A DNA stretch of 42,873 nucleotides from Streptomyces flaveolus. GTDB taxonomy: Bacteria > Actinomycetota > Actinomycetes > Streptomycetales > Streptomycetaceae. Made by a program: the position numbers and the translations under genes. Position 1 is the first letter of the stretch. Each line of letters opens with the position of its first letter. Positions 26,935 through 35,188 of this stretch are shown piece by piece. The DNA lies in contig NZ_JNWV01000054.1 in assembly GCF_000716535.1 (NCBI RefSeq), forward strand, positions 1 to 42,873, written 5' to 3'. Below the pieces are notes generated by a model. The model searched no databases. It had not been told where the DNA came from and saw nothing but the letters and a program-made list of their open reading frames with translations.

Positions 26935-28598
26935 TGACCGAGCGCACCGAGCAGGAGCTGCTGAGCCGGCTGTTCATGGTCCGGCACGGCGAATCGACCT
27001 GCAATTCCGTCCACCGCATCGCCGGACAGCGCGACGCCCCCCTGACCTTCCTCGGCCGGATCCAGGCCGAGAAGGTCGCCAAGGGCCACCGCGGCCAGCA
27101 CTTCGACCGCGTGTTCGTCTCCCCACTGACCCGCGCCTACGAGACCGCCGACACCATCTTCCGTCTCGACGCCACTACCGCGGATGCTCCCGAGGTCGTG
27201 GTCGACGAGCGGCTGATGGAGCGCGACTTCGGCAGCTACACGCTGGAGAGCAAGTCCATCCTCCAGCGCCGCCACGGGATCGCCGAGTACGAGCGGGCCA
27301 TGAACGCCGACAGCCCCACCATGCACGGCGGAGAGGCGTTCCAGCAGTTCAAGGACCGCGTGCACGCCTTCTACGAGCACGAGCTGCTGCCCGCGCTGCG
27401 CCGCGGCGAAGTGGTCTGCGTGGTCTCCCACAAGTACGTCGTCGAGCTGATCTGCAGGTTCATCCTCGCCCGTCCGGCCGACGAGTCCTACGACCTACGC
27501 CTGCCCAACTCCCAGATGCTGCAGGGCGACCGCATCCACAGCTACGTCAAGAACGAGAACAAGGCCATGAACATGGTCTACGACTGGATCGTCGTCAACC
27601 ATCCCGTGGTCTTCTGCGCCGGCCTGGCCGCCGGCCTGCTGACCAACCTCGCGGGCCTGCGCCTGTCCGCATCGCCGTATGTGCTGCTGATGCTCCTGGT
27701 GCTGGCCAGCGTCATCACCATGTGCCGCATCGAGCTGGAGAACGCGCGCACGTTCGTCACCGACCGCGGCACGCTCCGCTCGGTCGCCCTGCGCCACCTC
27801 GCCCTGCCGGTCGTCTTCGCGGCCCTGGTGCGCTGGTCGGACGCGGGAAGTACGAGTACGGCGGCGATCGCCGCGGTGTTCCTCGCCACCCCCAGCTCGG
27901 TGGTGGCGATGACCGTCAGCCGCTGCCTCGGCGGGATGATCATGCCGACGTTCGCGCAGGTCCTGCTCTCCTCGCTGGCCGCGACCTTCTCGTTCTCGAC
28001 CGTCCTGGCGCTGACCTTGCACGAGGACGTCGCCCCGGCCATCGCCATCAGCGCGGCCACTTCCACCGGCGTCGTCACCGCGGTCTACGTCCTGGTCAAA
28101 CGCCTGCGGGAACGCTCTCCGATCCGCACGGCCAAATACGGTGAGCGCAACGGGTACGTGGCCGTGCTGCTGCTGACCGCGTTCATCGTGCTGGTGTGCC
28201 TCAAGCTCGACCTGCACGGCTTCACCGCCTATGCGCCCACCGCCATGGGTATCGCCGTCGGCCTGCGCCTGGTCGCGGCCCTCCTCAAGCGCCGGCGCCA
28301 CGTCCAGACACTCGACGACTACACCGCCATGACCTACCCGAACGTGTTCGTGGTGGTCATCATCGCTGCGCTGACCGGCAATCAGCCGCTGGAGCAGGTG
28401 GCGATCTGGACGCTGCTGCCGATGTTCGTCCTGTCCTTCTTCGACAGCTTCTACGCCCGCTACCTCGTCGTCGCCCCCGACGACGTGCGCTGGCCCACCG
28501 TGCTCGGCCTCAAAGACCGCCCGGCGGCCGAGCAGCACGCCGCCGCCTCTGTCGGCGTCCTTGACGACCCCGACGCCCAGCTTTCCGCGAGGAGTTGA
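26934..28598 (+). CDS. histidine phosphatase fused to a BASS-like membrane transporter domain
   Basis: A 554-aa fusion, start at the TGATG overlap with the flavoprotein gene. Residues 12-215 are a histidine-phosphatase (phosphoglycerate-mutase-like) domain with all catalytic elements: LFMVRHGEST (phospho-acceptor His18), SPLTRAYETAD (Arg), LMERDFGSY (Glu) and VVCVVSHKYVVELI (second His). Residues 220-525 hold about nine or ten hydrophobic segments, including VFCAGLAAGLLTNLAGL, AAIAAVFLATPSSVVAMTVS and IMPTFAQVLLSSLAATFSFS. The ATPSSVVAMTVSR block looks like the crossover motif region of bile-acid/sodium symporter (BASS)-fold carriers. The phosphatase would lie on the cytosolic face. The fusion is unusual, and I know no characterised member. 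The coding sequence is uninterrupted. Confidence 0.75.
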   Translation: MTERTEQELLSRLFMVRHGESTCNSVHRIAGQRDAPLTFLGRIQAEKVAKGHRGQHFDRVFVSPLTRAYETADTIFRLDATTADAPEVVVDERLMERDFGSYTLESKSILQRRHGIAEYERAMNADSPTMHGGEAFQQFKDRVHAFYEHELLPALRRGEVVCVVSHKYVVELICRFILARPADESYDLRLPNSQMLQGDRIHSYVKNENKAMNMVYDWIVVNHPVVFCAGLAAGLLTNLAGLRLSASPYVLLMLLVLASVITMCRIELENARTFVTDRGTLRSVALRHLALPVVFAALVRWSDAGSTSTAAIAAVFLATPSSVVAMTVSRCLGGMIMPTFAQVLLSSLAATFSFSTVLALTLHEDVAPAIAISAATSTGVVTAVYVLVKRLRERSPIRTAKYGERNGYVAVLLLTAFIVLVCLKLDLHGFTAYAPTAMGIAVGLRLVAALLKRRRHVQTLDDYTAMTYPNVFVVVIIAALTGNQPLEQVAIWTLLPMFVLSFFDSFYARYLVVAPDDVRWPTVLGLKDRPAAEQHAAASVGVLDDPDAQLSARS

Positions 28599-28600
28599 CC

Positions 28601-30172
28601 TTGTCCGCGCCACCCGCTTCGCTGATACCCCGGCCGTTACTGTTCTGGACCGGTGTCGCCCTCACCTGCGCCGGCGTCGCCGAGCACCTGTGGATGTTCA
28701 TCGACTCCGCGTCCATGCACTTCCACATGTCCATGATGGACATGTCACCAGGAATGATGTGGGCGGCCATGGCCGCCATCGTGGTCGGCGTGGTGCTCTC
28801 CGGCATCGCGGTCGTCCCGTCCCGCACCGCCGCTCCCACCCCTGCTCCGGATGCGGGGGCCGCCACGGCGGCGAGCCGGCGCCGCCTCATCGCCATCCTC
28901 AGCTTCGCCCTGCTGGTGGACCAGATGAAGCCCGCCACCCTGGCGTTCATCTCGCCCGGCCTGCGGGCCGAATACGGCCTCAGCGCCGCCGAGGTCTCGT
29001 GGCTGCCCACGGTCGCCCTGACCGGCACCGTGCTCGGATCGCTCATCTGGGGACGCGCGGCGGACCGCATCGGCCGGCGGGCCACGATCCTCATCGCCTC
29101 CCTGCTCTTCCTCGGCACCACCGTGTGCGGTGCCATGCCGACCTTCGGCGGCACGCTCCTCATGTGCGCCCTGATGGGCATGGCGGCCGGCGGCATGCTG
29201 CCCGTCGTCTACGCCCTGATGACCGAGAGTCTGCCGCCCGGCCGGCGCGCGGCCATCATGGTCCTCCAGGCCGGCCTGACCACCACCGGCGGCTACATGG
29301 CCGCCTCCGGCCTGGCCGCCGTCCTCATCCCGCTGGCCGGCTGGCGCGTCACCTGGTTCGCCCAGCTCCCGCTGGTGCTGATCCTGATCGCGCTGAACCG
29401 CTGGATTCCCGAATCGGCCGCCTTCACGGCCCGCCAGACGCGCACCGTGAAAGTCCCCGCCTCCGCCCTGTTCAAGCGCCCGCAGACAGCCAAGACGCTG
29501 GTGGTCAGCGCCTACGCGCTGGCCTGGGGCGTGGTCTACTGGGGCTTCATCACCTTCCTGCCCAGCCAGCTGGAGTCCGCAGGCCGGCACGGCATGTCCG
29601 CCGCCACGTTGCTGTTCATCTCCTCGCTGCTTGCCATCCCCACCTGCGCGCTCGGCGCCTGGCTGTACATGCGCTGGTCGGCCAGGGGCACCATGGTCGT
29701 CTACGCGGCCCTCACCGTCGCGGCCCTGCTGACGCTGGCAGCCATCGGCCTGGACGGCAGTCGGCCCGTCCTGCTGGCCACCGTGATGCTGCTGTTCGCC
29801 GGCACCGCCGGTGTGATCGCGCTCATCGGCCCCTACACGGCCGAGATCTACCCCATGGCCATCCGGGGCACCGCCGGCGGATGGGCCGCGGCGATCGGCA
29901 AGTCCGGCGGAGCCTTCGGCCCACCCCTGATCGCACTGATCCTCTCGGCACCCGGAGGTATCCGCACCGCCGCAGTGTTCGTGGCGCTCCCCATGGCACT
30001 GGCAGGACTCGCCGTCGCCGTCCGCGGCAGCAACCCTCAGGCCGCCGCCCACAGTCTCGAAGGCACCAGCCCGCTGGACGCCGAACTCGACGAACTGGTC
30101 AGCAGCGAGGCCGTCGCCGCACGCGTCACGGCGACAACGCACCTGCCGGGCAAGGGAGGTGCGGCGACATGA
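28601..30172 (+). CDS. MFS transporter with Met/His-rich N-terminal hairpin
   Basis: 523 aa. TTG at 28601 is chosen (GCGAGGAG 6 nt upstream, 2 nt after the previous stop). Residues 10-75 form two extra hydrophobic segments joined by EHLWMFIDSASMHFHMSMMD, very rich in Met and His. The MFS core begins near residue 95 and has 12 expected helices. It carries the loop 2-3 signature GRAADRIGRR, the helix 4 region MGMAAGGMLPVVYALMTE and loop 8-9 to 10-11 motifs such as YTAEIYPMAIRGTAGGWAAA. It resembles the aromatic-acid/metabolite H+ symporter (sugar_tr/AAHS) type. The substrate is unknown. It overlaps the next gene by ATGA. Confidence 0.85.
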   Translation: MSAPPASLIPRPLLFWTGVALTCAGVAEHLWMFIDSASMHFHMSMMDMSPGMMWAAMAAIVVGVVLSGIAVVPSRTAAPTPAPDAGAATAASRRRLIAILSFALLVDQMKPATLAFISPGLRAEYGLSAAEVSWLPTVALTGTVLGSLIWGRAADRIGRRATILIASLLFLGTTVCGAMPTFGGTLLMCALMGMAAGGMLPVVYALMTESLPPGRRAAIMVLQAGLTTTGGYMAASGLAAVLIPLAGWRVTWFAQLPLVLILIALNRWIPESAAFTARQTRTVKVPASALFKRPQTAKTLVVSAYALAWGVVYWGFITFLPSQLESAGRHGMSAATLLFISSLLAIPTCALGAWLYMRWSARGTMVVYAALTVAALLTLAAIGLDGSRPVLLATVMLLFAGTAGVIALIGPYTAEIYPMAIRGTAGGWAAAIGKSGGAFGPPLIALILSAPGGIRTAAVFVALPMALAGLAVAVRGSNPQAAAHSLEGTSPLDAELDELVSSEAVAARVTATTHLPGKGGAAT

Positions 30173-31800
30173 CCGGCGGTGTCAACGGCGTCGCCCTCGC
30201 CGTCTTCGCTCTCTTCTTCCTGGCCGTCACCGTCATGGGCTTCCTGGCCGCCCGCTGGCGCAAGGCCGGCGACGAACATACCCTCGACGAATGGGGCCTG
30301 GGCGGCCGCTCGTTCGGCACCTGGATCACCTGGTTCCTGCTCGGCGGCGACGTCTACACCGCCTACACGTTCGTCGCCGTACCCGCGGCGATCTACGCGG
30401 CGGGGGCGGCCGGCTTCTTCGCGGTGCCCTACACCATCCTCGTCTATCCCCTGATCTTCACCTTCCTGCCTCGCCTGTGGTCCGTGTGCCACCGCCACGG
30501 GTACGTCACCACCGCCGACTTCGTCCGTGGCCGCTTCGGCTCGAAGGGTTTGTCGCTCGCCGTCGCCTTTACCGGCATCCTGGCCACGATGCCGTACATC
30601 GCGCTCCAGCTCGTCGGCATCCAGGCCGTGCTGGACGTGCTGGGCGTCGGCGGTGGCGAGAACACCAACTGGTTCATCAAGGACCTGCCGCTGCTGATCG
30701 CCTTCGGCGTGCTGGCCGCGTACACCTACTCCTCGGGCCTGCGCGCCCCCGCCATGATCGCCTTCGTCAAGGACACGCTGATCTACCTGGTCATCGTCGT
30801 CGCGATCATCTACATCCCGATCAAGCTGGGAGGCTTCGACGACATCTTCGCCAAGGCCAGCCAGGCGTACAGCCAGACCGACCCCGCGACCGGCAAGCCG
30901 CGCGGCGCCCTGGTCAGCGCCCCCAACGCGCAATGGACGTACGCGACGTTGGCGCTCGGCTCCGCGATGGCCATGTTCATGTACCCGCACTCGGTCACGG
31001 CGACGCTGTCCTCCCGTAGCCGCGACGTGATTCGACGCAGCACGACGGTGATGCCCCTCTACACCCTCATGCTGGGCCTGCTCGCCCTGCTGGGCTTCAT
31101 GGCGATCGCGGCCGGGGTCAAGGTCACCAACGGGCAGCTGGCGATCCCGCAGCTGTTCGAGGACATGTTCCCGTCCTGGTTCGCGGGGGTGGCGTTCGCT
31201 GCGATCGGCATCGGCGCGCTGGTGCCGGCGGCGATCATGTCGATCGCGGCGGCGAACCTCTTCACCCGCAACATCTATAGGGACTTCATCAAGCCGGACG
31301 CCACGGCGAAGCAGGAGACCAAGGTCTCCAAGCTGGTCTCCCTGCTGGTGAAGGTGGGCGCGCTGGTCTTCGTGCTGACCATGGACAAGACGGTGGCCAT
31401 CAACTTCCAGCTGCTCGGCGGAATCTGGATCCTGCAGACCTTCCCGGCCCTGGTCGGCGGCCTGTTCACCCGCTGGTTCCACCGCTGGGCACTGCTCGCC
31501 GGCTGGGCGGCCGGCATGATCTACGGCACCCTCGCCGCGTACGGCGTCGCCTCGCCGACCCAGCAGCACTTCGGCGGCTCGGCGAAGGAGATCCCGGGCA
31601 TCGGCGAGATCGGCCTGACCGCGTTCGTCCTGAACGTGGCCGTGACGGTGGTCCTGACCTTCGCTCTGAAGGCGGCGAAGGCCTCTGAGGGCATCGACGT
31701 CACATCGCCCGCTGACTACACGGCGGATGCAGCAGAAGCGGCAGCGACGGCGGCCCCCACCCTGCGTCCGGGCACTTCTCCTGCACCCAACCCCAGTTGA
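30169..31800 (+). CDS. sodium:solute symporter family (SSS) transporter
   Basis: 543 aa. ATG at 30169 overlaps the MFS stop (ATGA), with GGGAGG 9 nt upstream. About 13 membrane helices are expected. Recognisable parts: DEWGLGGRSFGTWITWFLLG (first unwound helix with Na+/substrate contacts), VYTAYTFVAVPAAIYAAGAA, YVTTADFVRGRFGSKGL, ALGSAMAMFMYPHSVTATLS, and IGIGALVPAAIMSIAAANLF before TRNIYRDF, the classic SSS signature. It resembles monocarboxylate/organic-acid-type SSS members. The Ala/Thr/Pro-rich tail is disordered. Last gene of the operon, convergent with the TetR gene 19 bp away. Confidence 0.9.
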   Translation: MTGGVNGVALAVFALFFLAVTVMGFLAARWRKAGDEHTLDEWGLGGRSFGTWITWFLLGGDVYTAYTFVAVPAAIYAAGAAGFFAVPYTILVYPLIFTFLPRLWSVCHRHGYVTTADFVRGRFGSKGLSLAVAFTGILATMPYIALQLVGIQAVLDVLGVGGGENTNWFIKDLPLLIAFGVLAAYTYSSGLRAPAMIAFVKDTLIYLVIVVAIIYIPIKLGGFDDIFAKASQAYSQTDPATGKPRGALVSAPNAQWTYATLALGSAMAMFMYPHSVTATLSSRSRDVIRRSTTVMPLYTLMLGLLALLGFMAIAAGVKVTNGQLAIPQLFEDMFPSWFAGVAFAAIGIGALVPAAIMSIAAANLFTRNIYRDFIKPDATAKQETKVSKLVSLLVKVGALVFVLTMDKTVAINFQLLGGIWILQTFPALVGGLFTRWFHRWALLAGWAAGMIYGTLAAYGVASPTQQHFGGSAKEIPGIGEIGLTAFVLNVAVTVVLTFALKAAKASEGIDVTSPADYTADAAEAAATAAPTLRPGTSPAPNPS

Positions 31801-31819
31801 GAGCCAGATCCACGCACCT

Positions 31820-32419
31820 CTAGGCCGCCGCCCGGACTCCGATCGAGTCCAGGGCGGCGGTCACCGTCGTGCGCAGGGTCGCGGCGTCGGCACCGGCGCG
31901 CGAGCGCAGGTTGACGCCGTAGGCGAGCAGCGCCAGCAGATCGGCGGAAGCGCCCGGATCGGCACCGGGGGACAGCTGCCCTCGGCCGTCGGCGGTGACG
32001 AGGGCGGCGTACATCGCATCACGCAGTTCCTGGTGGTGCTGGTCCAGGACGGCGCGTACCTCGGGGTCGCTGTTCTCGGCCCCGGCGTGCGCGTTGGAGA
32101 CCATGCAGCCCCACCGGGCGTACTCGCCCGAGCAGCGGGCCTCGATCAGGCCGCCGAAGAACTCGGAGACGGCGGGCAGGCCCCGCTCGTCCTCTGCGAG
32201 GCGCCGGAACATCGGCTGGGACCGCTGCTCCAGGTAGCGACGCAGCGCGGCGAGATAGAGCTCCTGCTTGCCGCCGAACGTGGCGTACAGGCTGGAGCGG
32301 TTGAGCCCGGTCGCGGTCACCACGTCCTGAATCCCGGTCGAGGCCACGCCCTGGCGCCAGAACAGCCGCACCACGGTCTCCAGGGTGGCGTCCGGATCGA
32401 AGTGCTTGATGTCCGGCAT
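31820..32419 (-). CDS. TetR/AcrR family transcriptional regulator
   Basis: 199 aa. ATG at 32419 with GGGGTG 5 nt upstream. The N-terminal HTH is clear: DATLETVVRLFWRQGVASTG, IQDVVTATGLNRSSLYATFG and KQELYLAAL. The ligand domain (about 70-195) contains two cysteines, Cys96 (EARCSGEY) and Cys105 (RWGCMVSNAHAG), which could sense oxidants or electrophiles; this is inference. A palindrome 14 bp upstream of its start (32433-32456) suggests autoregulation, and similar sites precede the OsmC operon and the peroxiredoxin gene. Confidence 0.9.
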   Translation of the reverse strand: MPDIKHFDPDATLETVVRLFWRQGVASTGIQDVVTATGLNRSSLYATFGGKQELYLAALRRYLEQRSQPMFRRLAEDERGLPAVSEFFGGLIEARCSGEYARWGCMVSNAHAGAENSDPEVRAVLDQHHQELRDAMYAALVTADGRGQLSPGADPGASADLLALLAYGVNLRSRAGADAATLRTTVTAALDSIGVRAAA

Positions 32420-32432
32420 GTTTCACCCCACC

Positions 32433-32456
32433 ATCCTGAAATGAGAATTCCAAGAT
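32433..32456 (-). promoter_or_regulatory. TetR-type operator palindrome at the TetR gene
   Basis: On the minus strand the 24-bp site begins ATCTTGGAATTC and ends CATTTCAGGAT. It matches the copy at 32778-32801 in both half-sites except for changes in the centre and one base of the right arm. It ends 14 bp before the TetR ATG, in the expected promoter region. Confidence 0.75.
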
Positions 32457-32584
32457 ACTCCCAGTTCAGTCCTCCGCAAAGGTGCCGACAGGTACAGAGC
32501 GGGACAGGCCCCCCAGCAGCGCGAAGGCGTCCAGCTTCGTCCACGATCCGCCCCAGGAGTGCCGCGCGCCGCGACCATGCCCCC

Positions 32585-32731
32585 ATGAATCGCATACCAG
32601 CCCTCTGGGCGGCCGCATACGGGTCACAGACCCCCCGCCTCCGCCGCTACCTCGCCCGCCGCGCCGTCCATCTCGCTGCCTTCGTCAAGGCTCTGGCCCT
32701 GGCCGACCACCGCCCGTTCACCAGCCTCTGA
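32585..32731 (+). CDS. possible 48-aa basic protein
   Basis: ATG at 32585 and stop at 32731 give an Ala/Arg/Leu-rich amphipathic peptide (NRIPALWAAAYGSQTPRLRR, LARRAVHLAAFVKALALADH). It has no strong ribosome binding site and sits between the divergent TetR and peroxiredoxin promoters. Could be spurious. Confidence 0.3.
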   Translation: MNRIPALWAAAYGSQTPRLRRYLARRAVHLAAFVKALALADHRPFTSL

Positions 32732-32777
32732 CGCACCGGTACCTCCGCATGACTGGCGCGGGACCACGCACGCCCTT

Positions 32778-32801
32778 ATCTTGGAACGGTCATTTCAAGA
32801 T
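32778..32801 (+). promoter_or_regulatory. TetR-type operator palindrome, peroxiredoxin copy
   Basis: A 24-bp palindrome beginning ATCTTGGAACG and ending CATTTCAAGAT, 43 bp upstream of the peroxiredoxin start codon. It is close enough to overlap the promoter. Best palindrome of the three sites. Confidence 0.8.
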
Positions 32802-32844
32802 TGATTGGCCCCGCCCCAGTCACCGTCCCGGAGGAACGAGCCCC

Positions 32845-33495
32845 ATGACCGCTCTCAACGCCGAACTGCGTACCTTCTACGAAGCCCGCCAGCAGCAGAT
32901 CCCCGACGAGATCCGGCAGATCATGCAGCGGGCCGGCCAGGAACTCGCCGACTCCGGCCAGGCGGAGCGCGCCCTGACCGTCGGCGCCCAGGCCCCGCGC
33001 TTCAGCCTCCCCTCCGCGACCGGCCAGACCCTGGCCCTGGACGACCTGCTCGTCGACGGCCCGGTCGTGCTGACCTTCTACCGCGGCGCCTGGTGCCCGT
33101 ACTGCAACATCGCCCTGCGCTCCCTCCAACAGCACCACGAGGCGATCACCGCCCGCGGCGCCCACCTGGTAGCCGTCTCCCCGCAGATCCCCGACGAGTC
33201 CCTCACTCTCACCGAGAAGCACGACCTCGCCTTCGACGTCCTCAGCGACATCGGCTCCGACACCGCCAAGCAGTACGGCCTCGCCTTCGACCTCCCCGAC
33301 GACCTCGCCGCCGTCTACGACGAGCTCGGCTTCGACCTCCAGCGCGTCAACGACGGCCACCCGCGCACCCTCCCACTGCCCGCCACCTACGTCATCGACC
33401 GCGACGGCGTGATCCGCTGGGCCTTCGTCAACGCCGACTACACCACCCGCGCCGAGCCGGCCGACATTCTCGCCGCCCTCGACGCGCTGGCCTGA
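32845..33495 (+). CDS. peroxiredoxin-like protein (AhpC/TSA family)
   Basis: 216 aa. ATG at 32845 with GGAGG 10 nt upstream. A helical N-terminal arm (LRTFYEARQQQIPDEIRQIM) precedes a thioredoxin fold with PVVLTFYRGAWCPYCNIALR: Cys84 and Cys87 give the CPYC site of the AhpC/TSA 'peroxiredoxin-like' group. HLVAVSPQIPDESLTLTEKH, FDVLSDIGSDTAKQYGLAFD and LPLPATYVIDRDGVIRWAFV (cis-Pro loop) follow. It likely reduces peroxides or acts as a thiol oxidoreductase in the cytoplasm. It is transcribed alone, behind one of the three shared palindromes. Confidence 0.9.
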   Translation: MTALNAELRTFYEARQQQIPDEIRQIMQRAGQELADSGQAERALTVGAQAPRFSLPSATGQTLALDDLLVDGPVVLTFYRGAWCPYCNIALRSLQQHHEAITARGAHLVAVSPQIPDESLTLTEKHDLAFDVLSDIGSDTAKQYGLAFDLPDDLAAVYDELGFDLQRVNDGHPRTLPLPATYVIDRDGVIRWAFVNADYTTRAEPADILAALDALA

Positions 33496-33510
33496 CACGA
33501 CAGCCGACCA

Positions 33511-33545
33511 GAGCGCCACTTGGTGTCGTGATGGTGGAGGCGCTC
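33511..33545. terminator. possible terminator after the peroxiredoxin gene
   Basis: GAGCGCC (33511-33517) can pair with GGCGCTC (33539-33545), extended by CCAC/GTGG inside, leaving a loop of about 14 nt. It starts 16 nt after the stop codon. The loop is large, so confidence is modest. Confidence 0.35.
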
Positions 33546-33625
33546 CGGTGCGGCGGCGGCCCAGCCGCAGCAGGGCCGGCCATCGGAGGCGAGTGAGAGA
33601 TTCACGAGTGTGCTTCCCGCACCCG

Positions 33626-33738
33626 TCAGTTGGTGAGGAAGGACAGCCGCGGGTCGGTCAGGTTCGGGGTGATCTCGATGACCTCCGCGCGGCCTGGCGC
33701 ATCTCGTCAGTGATCTCGAAGGGGTACTTGTCACTCAT
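33626..33738 (-). pseudogene. very small gene with a frameshift, unknown peptide
   Basis: ATG at 33738 follows AAGGTGG by 5 nt. The peptide opens MSDKYPFEITDEMRQA, then the open frame becomes Arg/Ser-rich and stops at 33658. One base shift gives EVIEITPNLTDPRLSFLTN and a stop at 33626, which is more peptide-like. The combined product would be about 37 aa, acidic, with an odd hydrophobic/Asn end. It may be a small regulatory or modified peptide, or chance. Confidence 0.35.
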
Positions 33739-34125
33739 CACCCCACCTTGGACGATCACCCCCGGTGATGGCCATACCGCGCGGTCATCAAACTGGACGC
33801 CGTACGGCGAAACGCTGGTCAGCCGGTGATCGCCCGTGGCAGGCCCGTGATTTTCCAGGCGAGGGGGCATCTAGGGGGAAGGTTTCGCGGAGACGGAAGG
33901 CGAACTGTGTCCGGACTGCAAGGCGGTTCCCGGTCCGGAGAACGTCTGCGTTGGGGTGGGGCTGCCGATCCAGATGTGGCACACGCCAGACTGCCTGACT
34001 CGATCGCCTTCGGTTCGGCGGACCCACGTCCCAGGACACCTGCATCGACGCCATGCGCGCCCGCTTCCCGCGCCCGTGACCCGGAGCCGTGGGTGGCATT
34101 CTGCGGATCGGTTGGGTCGTGCATG

Positions 34126-34381
34126 CCGCGCGGACTTCGGGACGTTCGACGAGGTGGCCGCGTTCGAAGCGAGCCCCGGCGCGAACGAGGGCGATGAGGT
34201 GGGGAGCGTTCACAGCCGCTGCACCGAACCAGGCTCGGCCGGCCGGGCACCCAAGAACCGCACGGACGCCACCGCCACTGCCTTCCTCAACACCGACTGC
34301 CAAGGCGACACTTACTACACCCTGCCCCCAGGCACAGGCGCATCCGATCGCCTGCTCCTGCGCTCCGTCGTCTTCTCCTGA
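34126..34381 (+). pseudogene. C-terminal remnant of a small secreted protein
   Basis: The frame ending at 34381 reads FGTFDEVAAFEASPGANEGD, then NRTDATATAFLNTDCQGDTY and YTLPPGTGASDRLLLRSVVF. The pattern (Cys-containing, NTDCxGDTYYTL) resembles the beta-rich end of Streptomyces secreted proteins of the peptidase-inhibitor I36/crystallin-like group. No start or signal peptide is found upstream, so it is a fragment. Confidence 0.4.
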
Positions 34382-34618
34382 ACCGCGACCACCGTGCCGC
34401 TGCCGGCCGGGCACCGGCAGCGCCCGCCCTGAGAACCCGGCTGCCGGGCCGGCCCCGCCAGTTCGCGTAAGGCGGGGCTGGGTGGCGGCGACATACGGCA
34501 CCGCCATCTCGTTGATCTTGCGGGTACCGTTCAACACAGCGATGCCCGCATCTCGTGGGTATCGCCGGCACGCACGCCGTGGGCATGCTGCCCACCTGAC
34601 CCGGAAGGACCTGCGACT

Positions 34619-35188
34619 GTGGAATTCCCCAGCATCGACGTGCCTGGAAGCGGACAGCTCCATGCCCGCATGACCACCTCTCTCGGCGAGATCGTGGTCC
34701 GCCTCGAGGAATACCGGGCCCCCAGCACGGTCAAGAACTTCGTCGGCCTGGCGACGGGCACCATCGACTGGAACGATCCTGTCTCGGGTGAGTCGATGAA
34801 GGGCACGCCGCTGTACGACGGCACGCTTTTCCACCGGGTCATCCCCGGCTTCATGATCCAGGGTGGAGACCCCCTCACCCGCACGAAGGACACGGCCTCA
34901 CGCTGGGGAACAGGCGGTCCCGGCTATACGTTCCCCGACGAGTTCCACCCCGAACTTCACCACAGGAGCGCCGGCGTGCTGGCCATGGCCAACTCCGGCC
35001 CCGCAACCAACGGCTCCCAGTGGTACATCACCGAGGGACCGGCCCCCCACCTGAACCGCAAGCACACCATCTTCGGCCAGGTCGTCAGTGGCCAGGACGT
35101 CGTCCACGCGATCGCCAACGTTCCCACCACGCAGGACCGCCCCAACTCGGACGTCGTGCTGCAGCGGGTAGAAGTCTTCCGGCAGTAG
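34619..35188 (+). CDS. cyclophilin-type peptidyl-prolyl cis-trans isomerase
   Basis: 189 aa, cytoplasmic (no signal peptide). Catalyses proline isomerisation during folding. GTG at 34619 has GGAAGGA about 9 nt upstream; an internal ATG at 34673 is a fallback. Motifs: TTSLGEIVVRLEEYRAPSTV, KNFVGLATG, the active-site LFHRVIPGFMIQGGDP (Arg and Gln present), LAMANSGPATNGSQWYIT and HLNRKHTIFGQVVSGQDVV. Two points differ from the human CypA pattern: QFF reads QWY, and the cyclosporin-contact Trp is Leu (PHLNRKH), as in many bacterial cyclophilins. Single gene, intact. Confidence 0.92.
   Translation: MEFPSIDVPGSGQLHARMTTSLGEIVVRLEEYRAPSTVKNFVGLATGTIDWNDPVSGESMKGTPLYDGTLFHRVIPGFMIQGGDPLTRTKDTASRWGTGGPGYTFPDEFHPELHHRSAGVLAMANSGPATNGSQWYITEGPAPHLNRKHTIFGQVVSGQDVVHAIANVPTTQDRPNSDVVLQRVEVFRQ

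Noticed and set aside
28561..31800. 1079-codon frame that begins as Arg/His-rich sequence and ends as the SSS transporter
   Set aside because: The first about 530 codons overlap the MFS gene in another frame and are not protein-like. The transporter starts at ATG 30169.
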